In this document: positions 32,599-44,931 of the stretch, one piece after another
Layout of the letters: each line of letters begins with the position of its first letter
Position numbering within the stretch: the first letter of the stretch is position 1
Source: Kingdonia uniflora
Taxonomy: Eukaryota; Streptophyta; Magnoliopsida; Ranunculales; Circaeasteraceae
Length of the DNA: 64,000 nucleotides
Reading direction: 5' to 3'
Assembly (NCBI GenBank): GCA_014058105.1
Contig: JACGCM010002194.1
Span: 496,001 to 560,000 of the forward strand
The notes under the pieces: model-generated
Database searches by the model: none
Told to the model about the DNA's origin: nothing
Seen by the model: the letters and a program-made list of their open reading frames with translations, nothing else
Made by a program: the position numbers and the translations under genes

Positions 32599-35500
32599 TT
32601 TGTTTTGCAGTTCTAAACTGAAGATCCAGAGGTTCTTCGTCATCTCTTTGAAAGCAATTACCCTTCACTCATATGACGCTATCATTCCAGGTTCGACCAG
32701 CCAAATTTAGATCGAAAAAACGAGGCCGAGTTGCACTCGCACAGAAATACGATCCCCCACTGGCTTTAAAATTCTTTACCCCGTATAACTGCAAAATATC
32801 CTTAGGGGTTATCCTCCTCATTTTCCCCCCCTTTTCCCATTTTTCATAAAGATGGTCGCATACGGTTATCACCTCCCACATATTTCCATTCAATTGAACA
32901 GGGCATACCCCGATTTCATTCATAATCCCCTTCGCCAAATTGGTGAGGGGAAGAGTCATACCAAACTCTAATTGAGAAATGTAATAGAAAAAATCCTCCT
33001 CGAGGTTACTCTGAACATCCCCATCAAAATAATTTAACGAGATTGATTCATCTATACCCCTATATTGTTTTTCTACTTCCAAATCTTCCAGTAGATAAAA
33101 ATACTCTTCACCCTCCACTACCGTACAACCTCTAAACTGCCTACCGACAAACTCTACACAGTTGCCCCACTTCCCTTCTACAGCCGCCTTGGCTTTATAA
33201 AACTCTCTAAGGCATCAGAACCCGGAGGATAAGATACCAATTGACCAGGAAAAACCGGGAATTGTTCCAACCCTACTTCCCCTTCATTATCAGACTCATT
33301 CGTCCGACCAGAGGTCGATACCTAATTACCAGAAGGACTATCCATCATAAAAAAAAATTACAGGCAATTTTTCAACTCTACACAAACTGCTACCATGCTC
33401 GACCTACATAAAGGTTAAGGTATCTATCATTATTTAATATATATATATAATCGATCATTTAAATACAACATATATCTTTAACATATATACGTCAACATAC
33501 ATTGCATACATCTCTACTAACCTTCAGTATTCGAATGAGAATCGGCAGTAGCGTCAACCCTTCCTTCACAACACTGCTGTATAACCACCTACGAAATCTG
33601 GTATCTTTTGCCCTCTTCAATCGTTGATCGCCTTCTGATAACTCTTTATCAAATCCCCTAATTTTTTGCCTCTCTCTGAGTGCTTTCCAAGTCATTAGAA
33701 ATTGAATAAAGTTTGATTGGAGACAAAGAAACACTATTTATCTTTTCTCTCTCATGCAGCTGGAATTTATTGTGCCCCGCACAAACCATCCTAGATTTCG
33801 GAACTGAGGCGTCCTTTCCACTCTTCATGTCAGACGCCTTGTACCTTTTCAATAAAACTATTTTTCGATCATTACAACTCCCCTCATTTTTTATCATATT
33901 TTCCCCTCCTATTTCCATATCTTTTCCTGACATTCCTCCGCTCATGATGACTCACTCTGTACGATGTCAGGTTCCAACTTCCTCACATACAAAACAAAAT
34001 TAAAAGCTTCTGTATACTCATATTTTTGTTTCTCAATCATTATTTATCATACTTATAGTGATTGGCGCCATTTTCTCAACTTTACAAATTTTCAAAATTA
34101 TTTAAATTATTTGCTCAAATAGTCTTAAAACAGATTTGCCCCTATAGAGGATCCGATTGACTTATATTATTTATGTTACATTCAAAACAATTATATTATT
34201 CATAAGATATACTTTACGTAACATCCATCACAACCTTGGTAACCTAAGCAAACATCATATAATCACACTATTCGTCGATCCTCGAATCTTCAAATTTGAT
34301 CTCAACAACAGCAATCAAACTAGCCAACTTCACTCAATCTACCTAATCCCTCACCAACGTACCTCAAAGAAATAGCGAGTATTCTCCAGCTCCCTACTCG
34401 TTATATTTGACCTTCGAGCTCACATTCCCACACTGATAGCTCAACATCATAACAAACGAACTGAAGGACCACTCACGTACTTAAGTAATCTTTATAGCCG
34501 ATCATCCTTCCACGGCAAGAAGAATCTTCTGAGATCGAGCTGTACCATCCTAATCTCTCCTTTATTTTTCTTTTAGCCTACCCATATTTTTACATTTCTC
34601 ACACACTTTCCCCTCGAATACGTGATTTTTACCTTGTATCTCATAACAGAAACCCAAAATCTTGGAATCAATTATTAGAACTTATCCCTTTACTAGTACA
34701 TACATTAGTTACAACACTCGACCTTACTCTACCACGAGTAGTGTCCCAATCGACCTGTAACAGCTCGAGTTTATGTATTTCCTACAATTTCTATCCCTCA
34801 CCTGTTAAACATAAATCATTATATTAGCACGACATTGTCATCACATATTCATCCCAGTTGGAGCTACATTGTAACATTGTTTCATCACTTACCAGCAGTT
34901 ATTCAAGCAACACCCAAAACAATTCAGTTCAATTCAAAGAAATTTTTCTATACACAGTTTAGTAAATATTATCTTTTATTCATGTCAAAGATATAACATA
35001 CGATTTACAGATAACAAGTTTTCACCACATCGACGTCATGGGTATAACAAAATGTTATCAATCCAACACCAAACTTTAGGTACTTTGTAGATAGCAAGTT
35101 TTCCCTGTTTGTTAATAGTCATAAGCCATTCAGGCATGCCGAGGAATTGTGTCTTCCAGTTCTTCTTAATTCAGTGATTCTTCACCCTGATGCAAAGATA
35201 ACATTAGAACCAACAAAGATCTTCCCTCACATGGCTCGGTTGAAGCCCAGTCAAACTCCAAGCGAAAACTATGCAAGCAGTGGACTCAGTGTTGGCTCCC
35301 ACAAAATAAGATGAAGGTCATCTGAGTGCAAAAACACGATGAAAATGCGTCAGCAGACTCCCACTTCTCGCCTTCCTCCTCTACTGCCATTACCGCCTCT
35401 TCTATAACCACTACCACCGAAGAGTTGGTAGAGATGAAGAGGTCCCAACTTTAGAATCCATAGCGACATAAGAAATCAACATATCTTCCCCACAGATACA

Positions 35501-36075
35501 CCTTTCCCTGCATATGAAGACCTAGCCCTCTCTTTCCCAAGAATGCGGAGACAGGTCCAACGTTCCTCTCCTGTCAAGATGAAGACATTAAATCTCAACT
35601 TATAGTAGAAATCTTCCTCAGCTACAACCGCTTCCTCTCCTGACAAGCCTTGGTACGTTGGGGGAATAGGGGCGGGGATGGCCATTTTCAATGAACGGTT
35701 ACCAAAGTATTTCAACTTCAACCTCTGTATTTCAGATGCAATCCTTTCTTTAAGAACCATACTCTGAGTTTTCACCATATCATAAAAAGTACGTATGCAG
35801 GAATTGTTCCAAAGATTTGCTACAGGTACTCTTTATATAACCCTACATTTAATGTGCAGGTGCATTTTACCAAGCGTCATCAATCACTCCAGACACAACT
35901 TTTCAAAATCATAACCGTCACATACATCCGCATCATCACTTAATACCCATCACTTCTCAATATCACGTAACTTCCACCCAGTCAAACGCCATTATTACTT
36001 TGTTTCAAATTTTAAACTTTTCACACATTTTTTCTCAACCAAAGCCACTCGTGACTTTGGCTGTGAGGGGGCGAT

Positions 36076-36653
36076 TGTAGGGACTTATCCCTCGATCTCA
36101 CTCATAATCAAACTCACGCAGTCCGATTAACCTCCATCTCAGACTCACACATTTTTTAACACTTAACACTCCAGTCAAACATTCCAACCAGCCCCACGAA
36201 CTGCTGAAAAATATGGCTCGAGCTAAACCCAGAAGACGTAATCCATTCAATGACACCTGCCTTCCACGAACTTGTCAGTTATTCAGTCAACAACCATTAA
36301 CCACATTATTCTAAAAACGTGTTCTAGCACGATGAAGAACTGTGGAGAAACCTATATAAAGAAAAGTTCCAGAAGAGACGGGGACCAGAAAAATTACAAT
36401 TTTTTTTATTTACGAGATCAAAAGTATTTCTATATTCTAGAGATTACTTGTAATAAAGATATCCACTCTAAGCAATAACAATACTTTTACAAAAATCCTC
36501 CATACGAGGTCGTGGTTTTGTACCTGTTCAGAGGTTTTTCACGCTAAAAACACCTGCGTCCATTTCTTACTTTATATTAGAGCATTGATACAGGTTCATT
36601 GGTGTGATAGCTAATTCCTAATCATATCGAGCTTACGGAATTTGGCCATTACA
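36076..36653 (+). repeat. Tat-2 3' LTR
   Basis: 578 bp, TGTAGGGACTTATCCCTCGA to GGCCATTACA, preceded by the purine-rich tract GTGAGGGGGCGAT (36063-36075). Partner of 27582-28141. Confidence 0.9.
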
Positions 36654-36693
36654 GAACCGATGCTCGAACTAAACCATAAATACTATAACCCGA

Positions 36694-36774
36694 GTAAGTA
36701 TTGGTAACTAATCTTTAAATAATCGATAACATTTCCTCGTGCTATGTAAATAATGTTTATTTTTTTGTTGGCAG
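36694..36774 (+). other. Intron in the Tat-1 antisense gene
   Basis: GTAAGTATTGG donor, TTTTTTTGTTGGCAG acceptor, 81 bp. Flanking exons read LELNHKYYNP and GPKPLSMLDKISLF. The donor is a perfect plant consensus and the branch-point-like CTAATC lies inside. Equivalent in position and length to the Tat-2 intron at 32518-32598. Confidence 0.75.
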
Positions 36775-39700
36775 GACCCAAACCTTTGTCTATGCTTGAC
36801 AAGATTAGCCTGTTCGACTGTGTTACTCAAGATCTGGATGGGCTAATGCAGGCATTGAGTGAGCTAGGTATCTATAGAGATAAATGGGTTGATTCTGTAG
36901 TACCCAAAGTTCAGCGAGCTCAGGAGAAATGTGATATGGTTAGGGTAAAGCTGATTTGCCTGTTGCTAATTTTCTTAGTCTTCCACCTCCTATACTTCAG
37001 ACCACTAAAGGGGGACTACGAAGGTTGGGAAAGTTAGCTTGACAGAGTACCCCTGCGACTAGTATGGCGGCCACGGAACAAGAGGTCGCAAAAACTATCT
37101 CGGGAGATACGGAGGAGAAATAGGAAGTGGGTGTGGTTGCTCCTGCTGAGGTCGAGAAGAGCTCGATGAAGAGAAAACGGTATAAGGAGGAGGGTAGTTA
37201 TCAAACTAACCCTCATGCTACGGCCAAAATGAAATAGCTCGAGCTGAAATATTGTCTGATGGCTGGGACGAACCCCCAGCAACTCAAAAATGAGTATCTC
37301 GAACATACTTTCATGGTATTTGAAGAAAATTGATAATTGTCTCTGTTTTCGAATTAAAAAAAATTGTTGAACTGAATCTGTCTTGATGTGCTGTTTTGTA
37401 TTGGCAGCTCTCAAAGCTGCTGAAGGGTATAACACAGTGTCTGGAAAAGAGGAACCAGGAGTTCGTGGCTCTAACAGAGAAATTAGAATGTCAAACGGTT
37501 CTTATGAAGGAGGTCGAGCTGGAGAAGGAGAAGGAGAAGAGAGCTAAAGATGCTGCAGTGGCCGTAGAGCTTGCAAAAATGCATAAAGAGTTGGCGAGGC
37601 ATGATGATATGATGTCCCAGTCAGTCAAAGCTCTTTTAGTGGCGATAGATCATTTCGTCCAATCTTACTACAATTTTGGATTGAGTCCGGCTGATGTAGA
37701 GCTAGGAGAGACTGGTAGGTATAAGGAAATAGTCTTCCATTTAGAGGTTGTGGACGAAGAGATGTCTAATGTTGTAATGTCGTTAAGGAAAAAGTTGAAA
37801 CTCTCACCAAGAAATGGTGTGCCAGTCTAATCTATGGGGAAAACCTTGGACCCTCTATCAGAACGTACTAAACTGGTTTTGCTTCCTGGGAAGATATTTG
37901 ATCCTTCTTCTGAACCTGCTATTCTAATCTGACCTGTTAGGGCAACGTCAGAGGCTCCATCTGAGGTAGAAATAAGCAAGAATCCTTAAACCTTCTGTAG
38001 TATTCTGCTTTGATTTGATACAGCTCGTGTGATTTTAATGTGATTGTACTCTGTATTTGTCATACTTTGTTTAAGTTGGAGTGACGAGTTAAAATATGCT
38101 CATTTTGAATGGCTGTATGATAACAAAGTATTTGTACTATGTGTTGGAGATAAAGCGATTGAGAAAAACTAACTCCGAACTTGAAAGAGAGTTGAGTAGA
38201 GCGAGGGACTCCACGGCTCATATTTAACAGGTACTTAATAAAACTAAATATGAGAAAAAACAATTTAAATTAAATTTTGAGAAATTTTTTAAGGAGATAT
38301 ACGATCTCTAGTGTAAATATGGTAAGATAAAAATAGAGAGGGACGAGGTGTTGAGAAAGGAAGAGGAAAGGTCGGTATTAGTTCGAAAATCAAAAGAGTT
38401 TACATGTTTTAATGACCCAAGTGATAAGGCTAGGTGTCAAAGTATGTTGATAGCTCTGACATTGCATTGTGAGGTCGAAGTAGATAGTGAACGGGGTTTA
38501 AAAGAAGCTTATATAGATCTCTTAAAGGAAAAATATGTAATTCCAGACCCAGCTCGAATAATGTTTCTAGCTCAAGAAGTACGAAATTGTCATAGTTTAA
38601 AGGCGAGAAAGTGATCAGCTTGAGCTTGTGTGTCTGTTGTATTGGGCAATGTAGAACTTTTATCTGATGTATTTGGCTTTATGTAGGATCAAAGGGCCAG
38701 GCAAATTGTATTTTCCAGGATAAGAAAAAAGAAAATAGAGGTTCAATAACAATTAGAGGGTGGACTAAAGGGGTTACAGAAGGAGTTAGTGCAGCATGTT
38801 GAGCAAAAAATGTCTCTAGCAACACGATTAGCAAAAGAAGTGACTGTTTGAATGAAGGTTGGAGCTGATGGGAGGGTGCTAGGTATATTGCAAAAAAAAT
38901 GTGCCAGCGGCTACACAAGGCACATATGGCAGTAAAGGAGTACTTATATCTGTCGCAAGCAAAAGTCTCAGCTCGAACAGCGCGCGAGCTTCATGTAAAC
39001 AATGTTATTAACTTTTATAGAGGAGAATTGGCTAGGATAGAGAATGGGTTTAGGAAGTTCGTAACAGAATGTGGTAAGAATTTTGATGTGGAGAATGCCA
39101 AAGCTGAGAATATGTGGCTTACCAGAGATGAATGGGAAGTAGTTGGTAAAAACCCTGCTTCTAGGTCGAGGGAGCTATCATCAGAAGAGGATAAGGAGGA
39201 CGTTAAGACTCTGATACCCCGATCGCGGCATAAACATCACTAGCAGGAGGTCGTGACCCTTAGGGCACCTATAGATGTTCAAGTAAACGAGTAGTAAGAG
39301 CTTGAGAGACAAAGGGAAGTCTTCGCATGTTGTGAAGCAGGGAAAATAGGGTGTATTCGTTTTTCTTGTTTCGGCCTCGTAAATGTGTTTGATCTTTGTA
39401 CACTGTGTTGTGTGGATGATAAATGACATGTGTCCTCTGTGACGATAAAATAGAATAATACATCGATATTACTTAGATTTAGACTTGTTTACTGTAATAT
39501 GTAATATGTTGTTATAAGCAAAGTACTATAAATGTAATTTGTTATGACAGGTAGAACTGATAGCTATTCAAAGTCAGTGTGATGCGTTACGTGTCCAAAA
39601 TGAATAATTGAATTATGAGCTAAGTTTGCGTCTGGGAGCCCTATTGGGTACTTCCAAATTATAAGAAAAAATGATAGCAGGGATTGAAAAGGAGCATAGT

Positions 39701-40868
39701 GCAGTAATCCGTTTGACTATGAAACAGTAAGAAAAAGAGGCCGAACTAGTTACTGGTCTGAGAAATATGGAGGGATTAGATGAAAAGTTAAAGAAATAGG
39801 GTGTTGAGATGGTTGGTACCTCCGACCAAGCTAGTCGACATGGGGCTGAATTGGAATCCGTAGACTCAAGTTACAAAACTGTTGGCGGTATTAGAGGAGG
39901 AGGAGAATACTATAAAAGATTTGCAACTTTAAGTAAATATGCTTGAGATGGAGATAAACGATATATGAACTCGTACTCACAAATATGAGGTATAATGGTT
40001 AGCTGCGGATTTGATGATAAAAAAGATGGAAGGGTATCACCAGCTTCAGGACGAAAATATAAATAAGGCTTGGATCAAAGTATATGTGTTAGAGCATACT
40101 ATTTAATCGTTGGATTTAGATGTTTTAGAGTTTAAAGCGAGAACTCGAAATTGTATGATGCAAATGCCATGTTGGAAAAGGAGTTGACCAAGGCTGTCAT
40201 GAGTCTTGGGGATAGTTTGGCGAACGGAAAATATCGTGAAGCTGAAATGGATGGGGCGATGTCTATGGTTTGCCATATGGATGAATTTATGACAGTGCTA
40301 GATACTCGGAATGATGCGACGGCGGGAGGAAACAAGTTTTAGAAAAACGTTATGAAGTTTGGAGGTAGCACTGAACGAATCGAATCCCAAACTTGGTAAA
40401 TTCGTTCTTCCTGATAGAGTAAAGAGCGAGGTAGGTAATGTATATGTGGGAGAGATGACAACAGTATTCTCCTTCTTTGTCTCAGAATTCAATAAATTGG
40501 AAGCGGAGAGTAAGACTGTACGTGACAGTTTGATTTCAAAATGTGTGCAGTGCGAGATGCGGTTGATACAATCAGAGTACATAGATCGTATGAAGGCAAG
40601 AATTGGTGCTTTAAAACAGAGGATGATTAGGGAAGGGAAACAGATTGTCATTGGGAGAATGCCAGAATTTATGTGCAAGCATTTGTTCTGGCGTGGGATG
40701 AGTTTGAGGGGTGATGATGTGACTGAAAGCTCGAGTGAGAGTGATTAATGTAAAAGATAGTAAGAATATAATGTAGTGAATGATGTGTATGTTTATATAC
40801 TGACCTTTATTACTCCTCAATGATATTGTTGTCATTGTATAGAGTCATATAATAATGATGTGGTCTGC

Positions 40869-41105
40869 CCGGAGCAGCAAACGATCTGCAATGTATAGAT
40901 GATTGATTTGGCTGAAGCAACAAACGATTTGTACTGTAAAGATGATCAGTTTTGCTGAAGCATCAAACGATCTGTAATGTATAGATGATCAGTTTGGCTG
41001 AAGCAACAAACGATCTGCGATGTATAGATGATCAATTTAGCTTAAGCAACAAATGATCTGTAATGTATAGATGATCAGTTTTGCTGAAGCAACAAATAAT
41101 CTATA
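40869..41105. repeat. 43-bp tandem repeats in the Tat-1 pol-aORF spacer
   Basis: About five and a half copies of a unit built from GATGATCAGTTTGGCTGAAG followed by CAACAAACGATCTGTAATGTATA. Copies differ by a few bases and the last one degrades into CTATAATCTATAATCTG. It lies between the end of the antisense gene (40748) and the integrase C-terminus (about 41340). Confidence 0.9.
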
Positions 41106-41329
41106 ATCTATAATCTGTATAGAAATACTTGTGCGATATATTAGAAAAGTACTATAATGTAGGGCAATCAGATACAAGTATTTAATTATGATAAGATTTC
41201 CGAATAAACAATATATGAAATCGTAGAAAGTACTCAGCTGTATGGGGATCAAAAATAAATATTTTATTGATGTAAGATCGACATACAAGATGATAGATGT
41301 AGAAAAGTATACTGTGATAAAGTATTATC

Positions 41330-42767
41330 TTCGATATAGCTTTAATCTTCTCGTGTTCCATGGATTAGGTACAGGTTCCCCATTTTCAGTGGTGAGGTCG
41401 TAAGAACCCAAACCACTTTTCCCAACAATTATAAATGGACCTTCCCAATTTAAAGCCAGTTTCCCGGCATTGACTTGCTTTTTGTGTTTGGGAACATCAC
41501 GTAGGACGAGATCTTTGATTTTAAACTCTCTGTAATGAACTTATTTGTTATAAGATTGGGCTAGAGCTTGGTGGTATCTTCCCAAATTCATGATTGCTCT
41601 GCCTCTGGTTTCCTCAATCCAGTTCAAGTTATATGCCAACTGGAATTTATTTTCTTTATCTGTCATAGTATGGTCTCGTAGGGGGTGATAATACTAAGTA
41701 GGAATAATTACTTCGGTTCCATATGCAAATAGGAGCGGCGTACATCCAGTTGATACCCGAGGTATTGTGCGATATGCCCATAAAACATGTGATAATTTTT
41801 GTACCCAATTACCCTTCTTCTCTGTCATGCGCTTTTTGATTCCATCCACAATAGTTCGGTTAATGATTTCTGCCTGACCATTTCCATGTGGGTAATATGG
41901 ATTGGAAGGAGAGTGGATGATTTTGTGTTGATTAAGGAACTCAACGACTCTGGAGCCGACAAACTAAGGCCCATTGCCGATTCTGATGAGGTGGGGCATC
42001 CAAACTGATTGATGATGGTTTCCCATATAAATTTGATGACTTCATCTTCTCGTGCATGACACAAATGGACTACTTCTGCCCATTTGGTAAAGTAATCCGT
42101 TGCAACTATGAGATTATTTCTTTTGCCTGGTGCCGTGGGGAATTCCTTTATGAGGTCGAGGGCCCATCGTCTGAATGGCCGGACAACTTTGCTGGGATGG
42201 AGTTCTAGAGCTGGAGCTCGTATTTGGGTGCCATGTCGTTGACAAACATTACATTGGGGGCCAATTTCAATAGCTTGAGCTTTCATTTTAGGCCAAAAAC
42301 TCGTTGGGTGAGAGCACAGCTGGCGAGAGAGCACCTTGCTGTGTGGGAGGCACAAGTTCCTTCGTGGAGCTCGTGTTGAAAGTTTTGAGCGTCTTTGTTT
42401 GAGAAACACAAGAGATATGGTCCTGTGACCGAAATTTTACAAAGGAGACCATTGTCTGCGACGTATCATTTAGCATTATCAAGTATGCATCGCCTTTCGG
42501 TAGGATCTGTAAGGAGTTCGCCGTCAAAGTTGTTTTGCGGTCCAATATATGTGATAAAAGGTCGTCTCCAATAGTTTTTGTCCTCCTCAACGCCCTTAGT
42601 ATTGATAGAATTGAGCTGATGATGTTAATGGTGGGGTTTGATAATATTTTGATATTGAAATATCGAGTTTCTGTTCTGAGGAATTCTGCTAGATAGGCAA
42701 GAGAATCAGAATGTCTATTCTCTCCGCGCGGTAGATGTTCAATAATGATCTTCATAAATCTGCACAT
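41330..42767 (-). pseudogene. Tat-1 integrase
   Basis: Ty3/gypsy integrase. Minus-strand order: ELHEGTCASHTARC (HH of the zinc finger, about 42370), PQCNVCQRHG (CxxC intact), PFRRWALDLIKEFP with the first catalytic D, VATDYFTKWAEVVHL with the adjacent conserved D, FIWETIINQFGCP, later MTEKKGNWVQKLSHVLWAYRT, STGCTPLLFAYGTE (41830-41710), and the C-terminal domain VNAGKLALNWEGPF with NPWNTRRLKLY (41480-41345). Frameshifts at about 42400 and within 42010-41830, so not translatable as one piece. The catalytic glutamate region is only partly readable. Confidence 0.85.
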
Positions 42768-42796
42768 TCTGACGGTTACTGCTGCTGCTTAATCAA

Positions 42797-43474
42797 TCAT
42801 CTTTCCATTCTTCTAGAATTTTTAGTGTAATGGTTCATAATGAGTAAAGAGTCTGTATACACATATAACTCGGCAACTCCAATCTCGAGAGCCATATCTT
42901 GACCGTGAATCATGGCCTCATTCTCAGCCTCATTGTTGGTAGCTTTGAAATTGAGTTTAATTTCTTTCTCGATCCTTTCATTGGAAGGTGTGATAAGCAC
43001 GATTCTGATACCTGATCCTCTAGGTCTAGAATATCCATAAGTTAAAAGATGCCACCCCTTTTGAGTTATCCAGTCTGACTTTTCTATGGACTGTTCTTCA
43101 GTAGTATCCAAACTGTCTTCTTCCCAGTCTGAATCTTCTACAGGGAAGTCTGCAAGGAAATCTGTAACTGCTTGTCCTTTCTCAGAATGTCGTGGTTCGA
43201 AACGGATGTCATGTTCGCCAAGAGCTACCGACCACTGTTGTACTCGTCTAGATTTTTCTCGCTTGAACAAAATCTCCCGCAAAGGATAATTTTTCATTAC
43301 TCGAACTGAATGGGCTTGAAAATATTGTTTCAATTTTTGTGAAGTGTACACGAGAGCTAATAGTAGTTTCTCAATCTTGGTATACCTTGATTCTACTGGA
43401 GTATGTGTTTTGCCGATGAAGTAGACAGGTTTCTCAATCTTCTCATTAAGTCGAATGAGGACAAAACTTAGCAA
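42797..43474 (-). pseudogene. Tat-1 RNase H and second RNase H domain
   Basis: Open frame of 225 residues. Residues 1-60 are the RT-linked RNase H (PVYFIGKTHTPVESRYTKIE, KLLLALVYTSQKLKQYF), followed by VQQWSVALGEHDIRFEPR. Residues about 145-220 form a second, archaeal-type RNase H known from Tat elements: GSGIRIVLITPSNERIEKEI, FKATNNEAENEAMIHG, AELYVYTDSLLIMNHY. The E of NEAENEA and D of YTDS are present, but the first catalytic aspartate (DGS in the family) is replaced: TYGYSRPRGSG. The reading frame is intact here, so decay of this part is recent or mild. Confidence 0.85.
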
Positions 43475-44148
43475 CTCATCGGTAATTGTAAGTTACATGG
43501 TAAGTTCTTCTCCTTCCATAGGTGTGATCATCACTAGTGGTTTACCCAAATAGCATTTGAGTTCCTTGAATGCTGTTTTGCATTCTGCTGTCCATTCGAT
43601 CTCAGGATCCTTTTTAGACTTTTATTTTGCTGTTACTTCACGTAATAGGTTGAATAACCATCAACATCGATCTGAGGACTTCGAGACAAAGCAATTTATT
43701 ATGACAATCTTGCCTGCTAACTTTTGTACATCTTTCTATGTTCTTAAAGAAGGCATAGACAATAGAATACGAATACGATCCAGATCAGCCTCTGTGCTTC
43801 GTTTACTGATCAAATGTCCCAAGAATCAGTCGGACTGGACTCCGAACTGGCATTTGTCAGGGTTGAGCCTCATCTTGTTGAAACGGAGAATTTCAAAAGT
43901 AGTGTGTAAATCTATGATATAATTTTTTTTTGAAGACTATTACACAACATATCATCAATGAAGACTTCCATCATTTTTCCAAGGTGATCTTTGAACATCT
44001 ATGTCATTAGTCTTTGATACGTGGTTCCATCATTCTTGAGACCAAATGGCATGGCCTTATAATAATATAAGCCATAATCTGTAATGAAGGCTATTTTCTC
44101 TTGATCATCAGGTAGTAGAGGTATCTGATTGTATCCTGATACGACATC
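43475..44148 (-). pseudogene. Tat-1 reverse transcriptase, C-terminal part
   Basis: Starts at the Tat-3 junction with DVVSGYNQIPLLPDDQEKI, AFITDYGLYYYKAMPFGLKN, DGTTYQRLM, and the catalytic FIDD of VFIDDML (DD codons at 43956-43951). Stops and frame changes follow (43920 onward). The fingers region before the VSGYNQ motif is missing: the sequence on the other side of Tat-3 is protease, not early RT. Confidence 0.8.
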
Positions 44149-44846
44149 TGCAGTAGCCTACTCGCAGCCTTCGACCCCCCAGACACTTGAAGCCTACTTC
44201 GCAACCTACTCGAATATATTGAACCTATTTGATCCCTAAATCAGACTTTCCAGAGATCCCCTGAAGATGAAGCTTCGACACCAGGAAGAGCCTCGAGGAC
44301 GGATTAACACATCGCAACAGATACTCTTCCACCATATCTGTATATGGTCAAAATACGATGGTACAAGCAGCCAGCTCACTAGACATGATGGCGCATTCAT
44401 TGGTCCTGCAGCTACAGTGACAGATACATCTTCAATAAATATTGCAGTGACAGAGAAGACCTGACCAGCACCCGTACTCCATTGGGATTTCCTGACAATA
44501 ATCATGTAAACCTAACCTACACTTGGTGACTCAGCTTCCTATGATTCTATAAATAGGCGGGATGGGAAACTAAGTAGAGGTTAGAGAAATTACCTCCAAC
44601 CCCTTACATTTTACCTTCGATCTCCTTGTAAAGCCTAGTGCTTGAACCTTCAAATTACTCATTAGTAATATAATCTATCTTAAAAATCCTCATCGGAGGT
44701 CGTAGAGTGTCATATTCGGGCCTCTACGCAAGTATTTGTCTATAATTTGTTTCTACTTTAGGCCATTTACTTGTATCCCTCTGATAGAAGGTTAACCCCG
44801 TGTTGTGAGTGCCAACTTCCCCTCTAAAAGAAGTTAGGCCCCAACA
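44149..44846 (+). repeat. Tat-3 5' LTR
   Basis: 698 bp, TGCAGTAGCCTACTCGCAG to AGGCCCCAACA (the 3' LTR starts TGTAGTAG). TATA box TCTATAAATAGG at 44546-44557, and a TTACCTTCGATCTCCTTGTAAAG region as in the solo LTR at 8033-8728. Confidence 0.9.
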
Positions 44847-44931
44847 ATTGGCGCCATCTGTGCCTCCCATCCTACCAATCCCCTTGTCCTTTTGCCCTCC
44901 CTTTATTTTCAACATCCATTGTTTCTCTTCA

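Larger units (their letters stand above)
30230..35778 (-). pseudogene. Tat-2 antisense gene (aORF), spliced
   Basis: Homologue of the Tat-1 antisense gene, on the minus strand. First exon 35778-35476: VKTQSMVLKERIASEIQRL, LKYFGNRSL, TYQGLSGEEAV, TGEERWTCLRIL. Basic pieces lie at 33945-33492. The central domain 33118-32669 (DESISLNYFDGDVQSNL, FFYYISQLEFGMTLPL, AKGIMNEIGVCPVQLNGNM, RFFDLNLAGRTWNDSV) corresponds residue by residue to the Tat-1 central exon. Intron 32598-32518 (GTAAGT...TTTCAG, 81 bp) is at the same position as the Tat-1 intron. Further exons are 32517-32034, an intron about 32030-31957 (GTAAGT...TTTAG), 31956-31514, and a terminal coiled-coil exon 30655-30230. Stops exist but large stretches remain open. 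Function unknown. Confidence 0.7.
27582..36653 (+). mobile_element. Tat-2: Tat-type element lacking RT, RNase H and integrase
   Basis: LTRs 27582-28141 (5') and 36076-36653 (3'), TGTAGGGACTTATCC to GGCCATTACA, with a perfect target duplication GAACC (27577-27581, 36654-36658). Removing it rejoins the Tat-1 antisense exon (…VLDEP then MLELNHKYY). Contents: PBS TTTGGCACCGTCTGTGG, sense gag, sense protease start, then directly a minus-strand antisense gene and the purine-rich tract GTGAGGGGGCGAT. No RT, RNase H or integrase motif is present between 30165 and 36075, so it could only move with enzymes supplied in trans. Confidence 0.9.
24145..40748 (+). pseudogene. Tat-1 antisense gene (aORF), spliced, broken
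   Basis: A long gene on the strand opposite Tat-1 gag-pol. Start-proximal exon (24145-24480): MVTMRTH then ELWIRYFGYQPLH and TSEAERxNGLR, homologous to the Tat-2 text LKLKYFGNRSL and TGEERWTCLR. The central exon opens after CTTTAG at 26763: serine-rich leader, YYNSLGLSGLSDGFLCFLNQV, YFQKGVMNV, RNVYEMMRVCEALNE, FNFESAGRSWNDHLVWVV, broken at 27582 by Tat-2. It resumes at 36659 and shows an intron 36694-36774 (GTAAGT...GCAG). Coiled-coil exons follow (36775-37040; 37408-37830 after TTGGCAG; 38348-39243; 40151-40748), with acceptors ATGTAG (about 38685) and ATGACAG (about 39550). The acidic C-terminus is ESSSESD. Several in-frame stops. Function unknown; antisense ORFs are known in the Tat lineage. 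Confidence 0.65.

Noticed and set aside
40869..41105. CRISPR-like spaced repeats
   Set aside because: Units are directly adjacent 43-bp tandem copies without unique spacers, in a plant retrotransposon.
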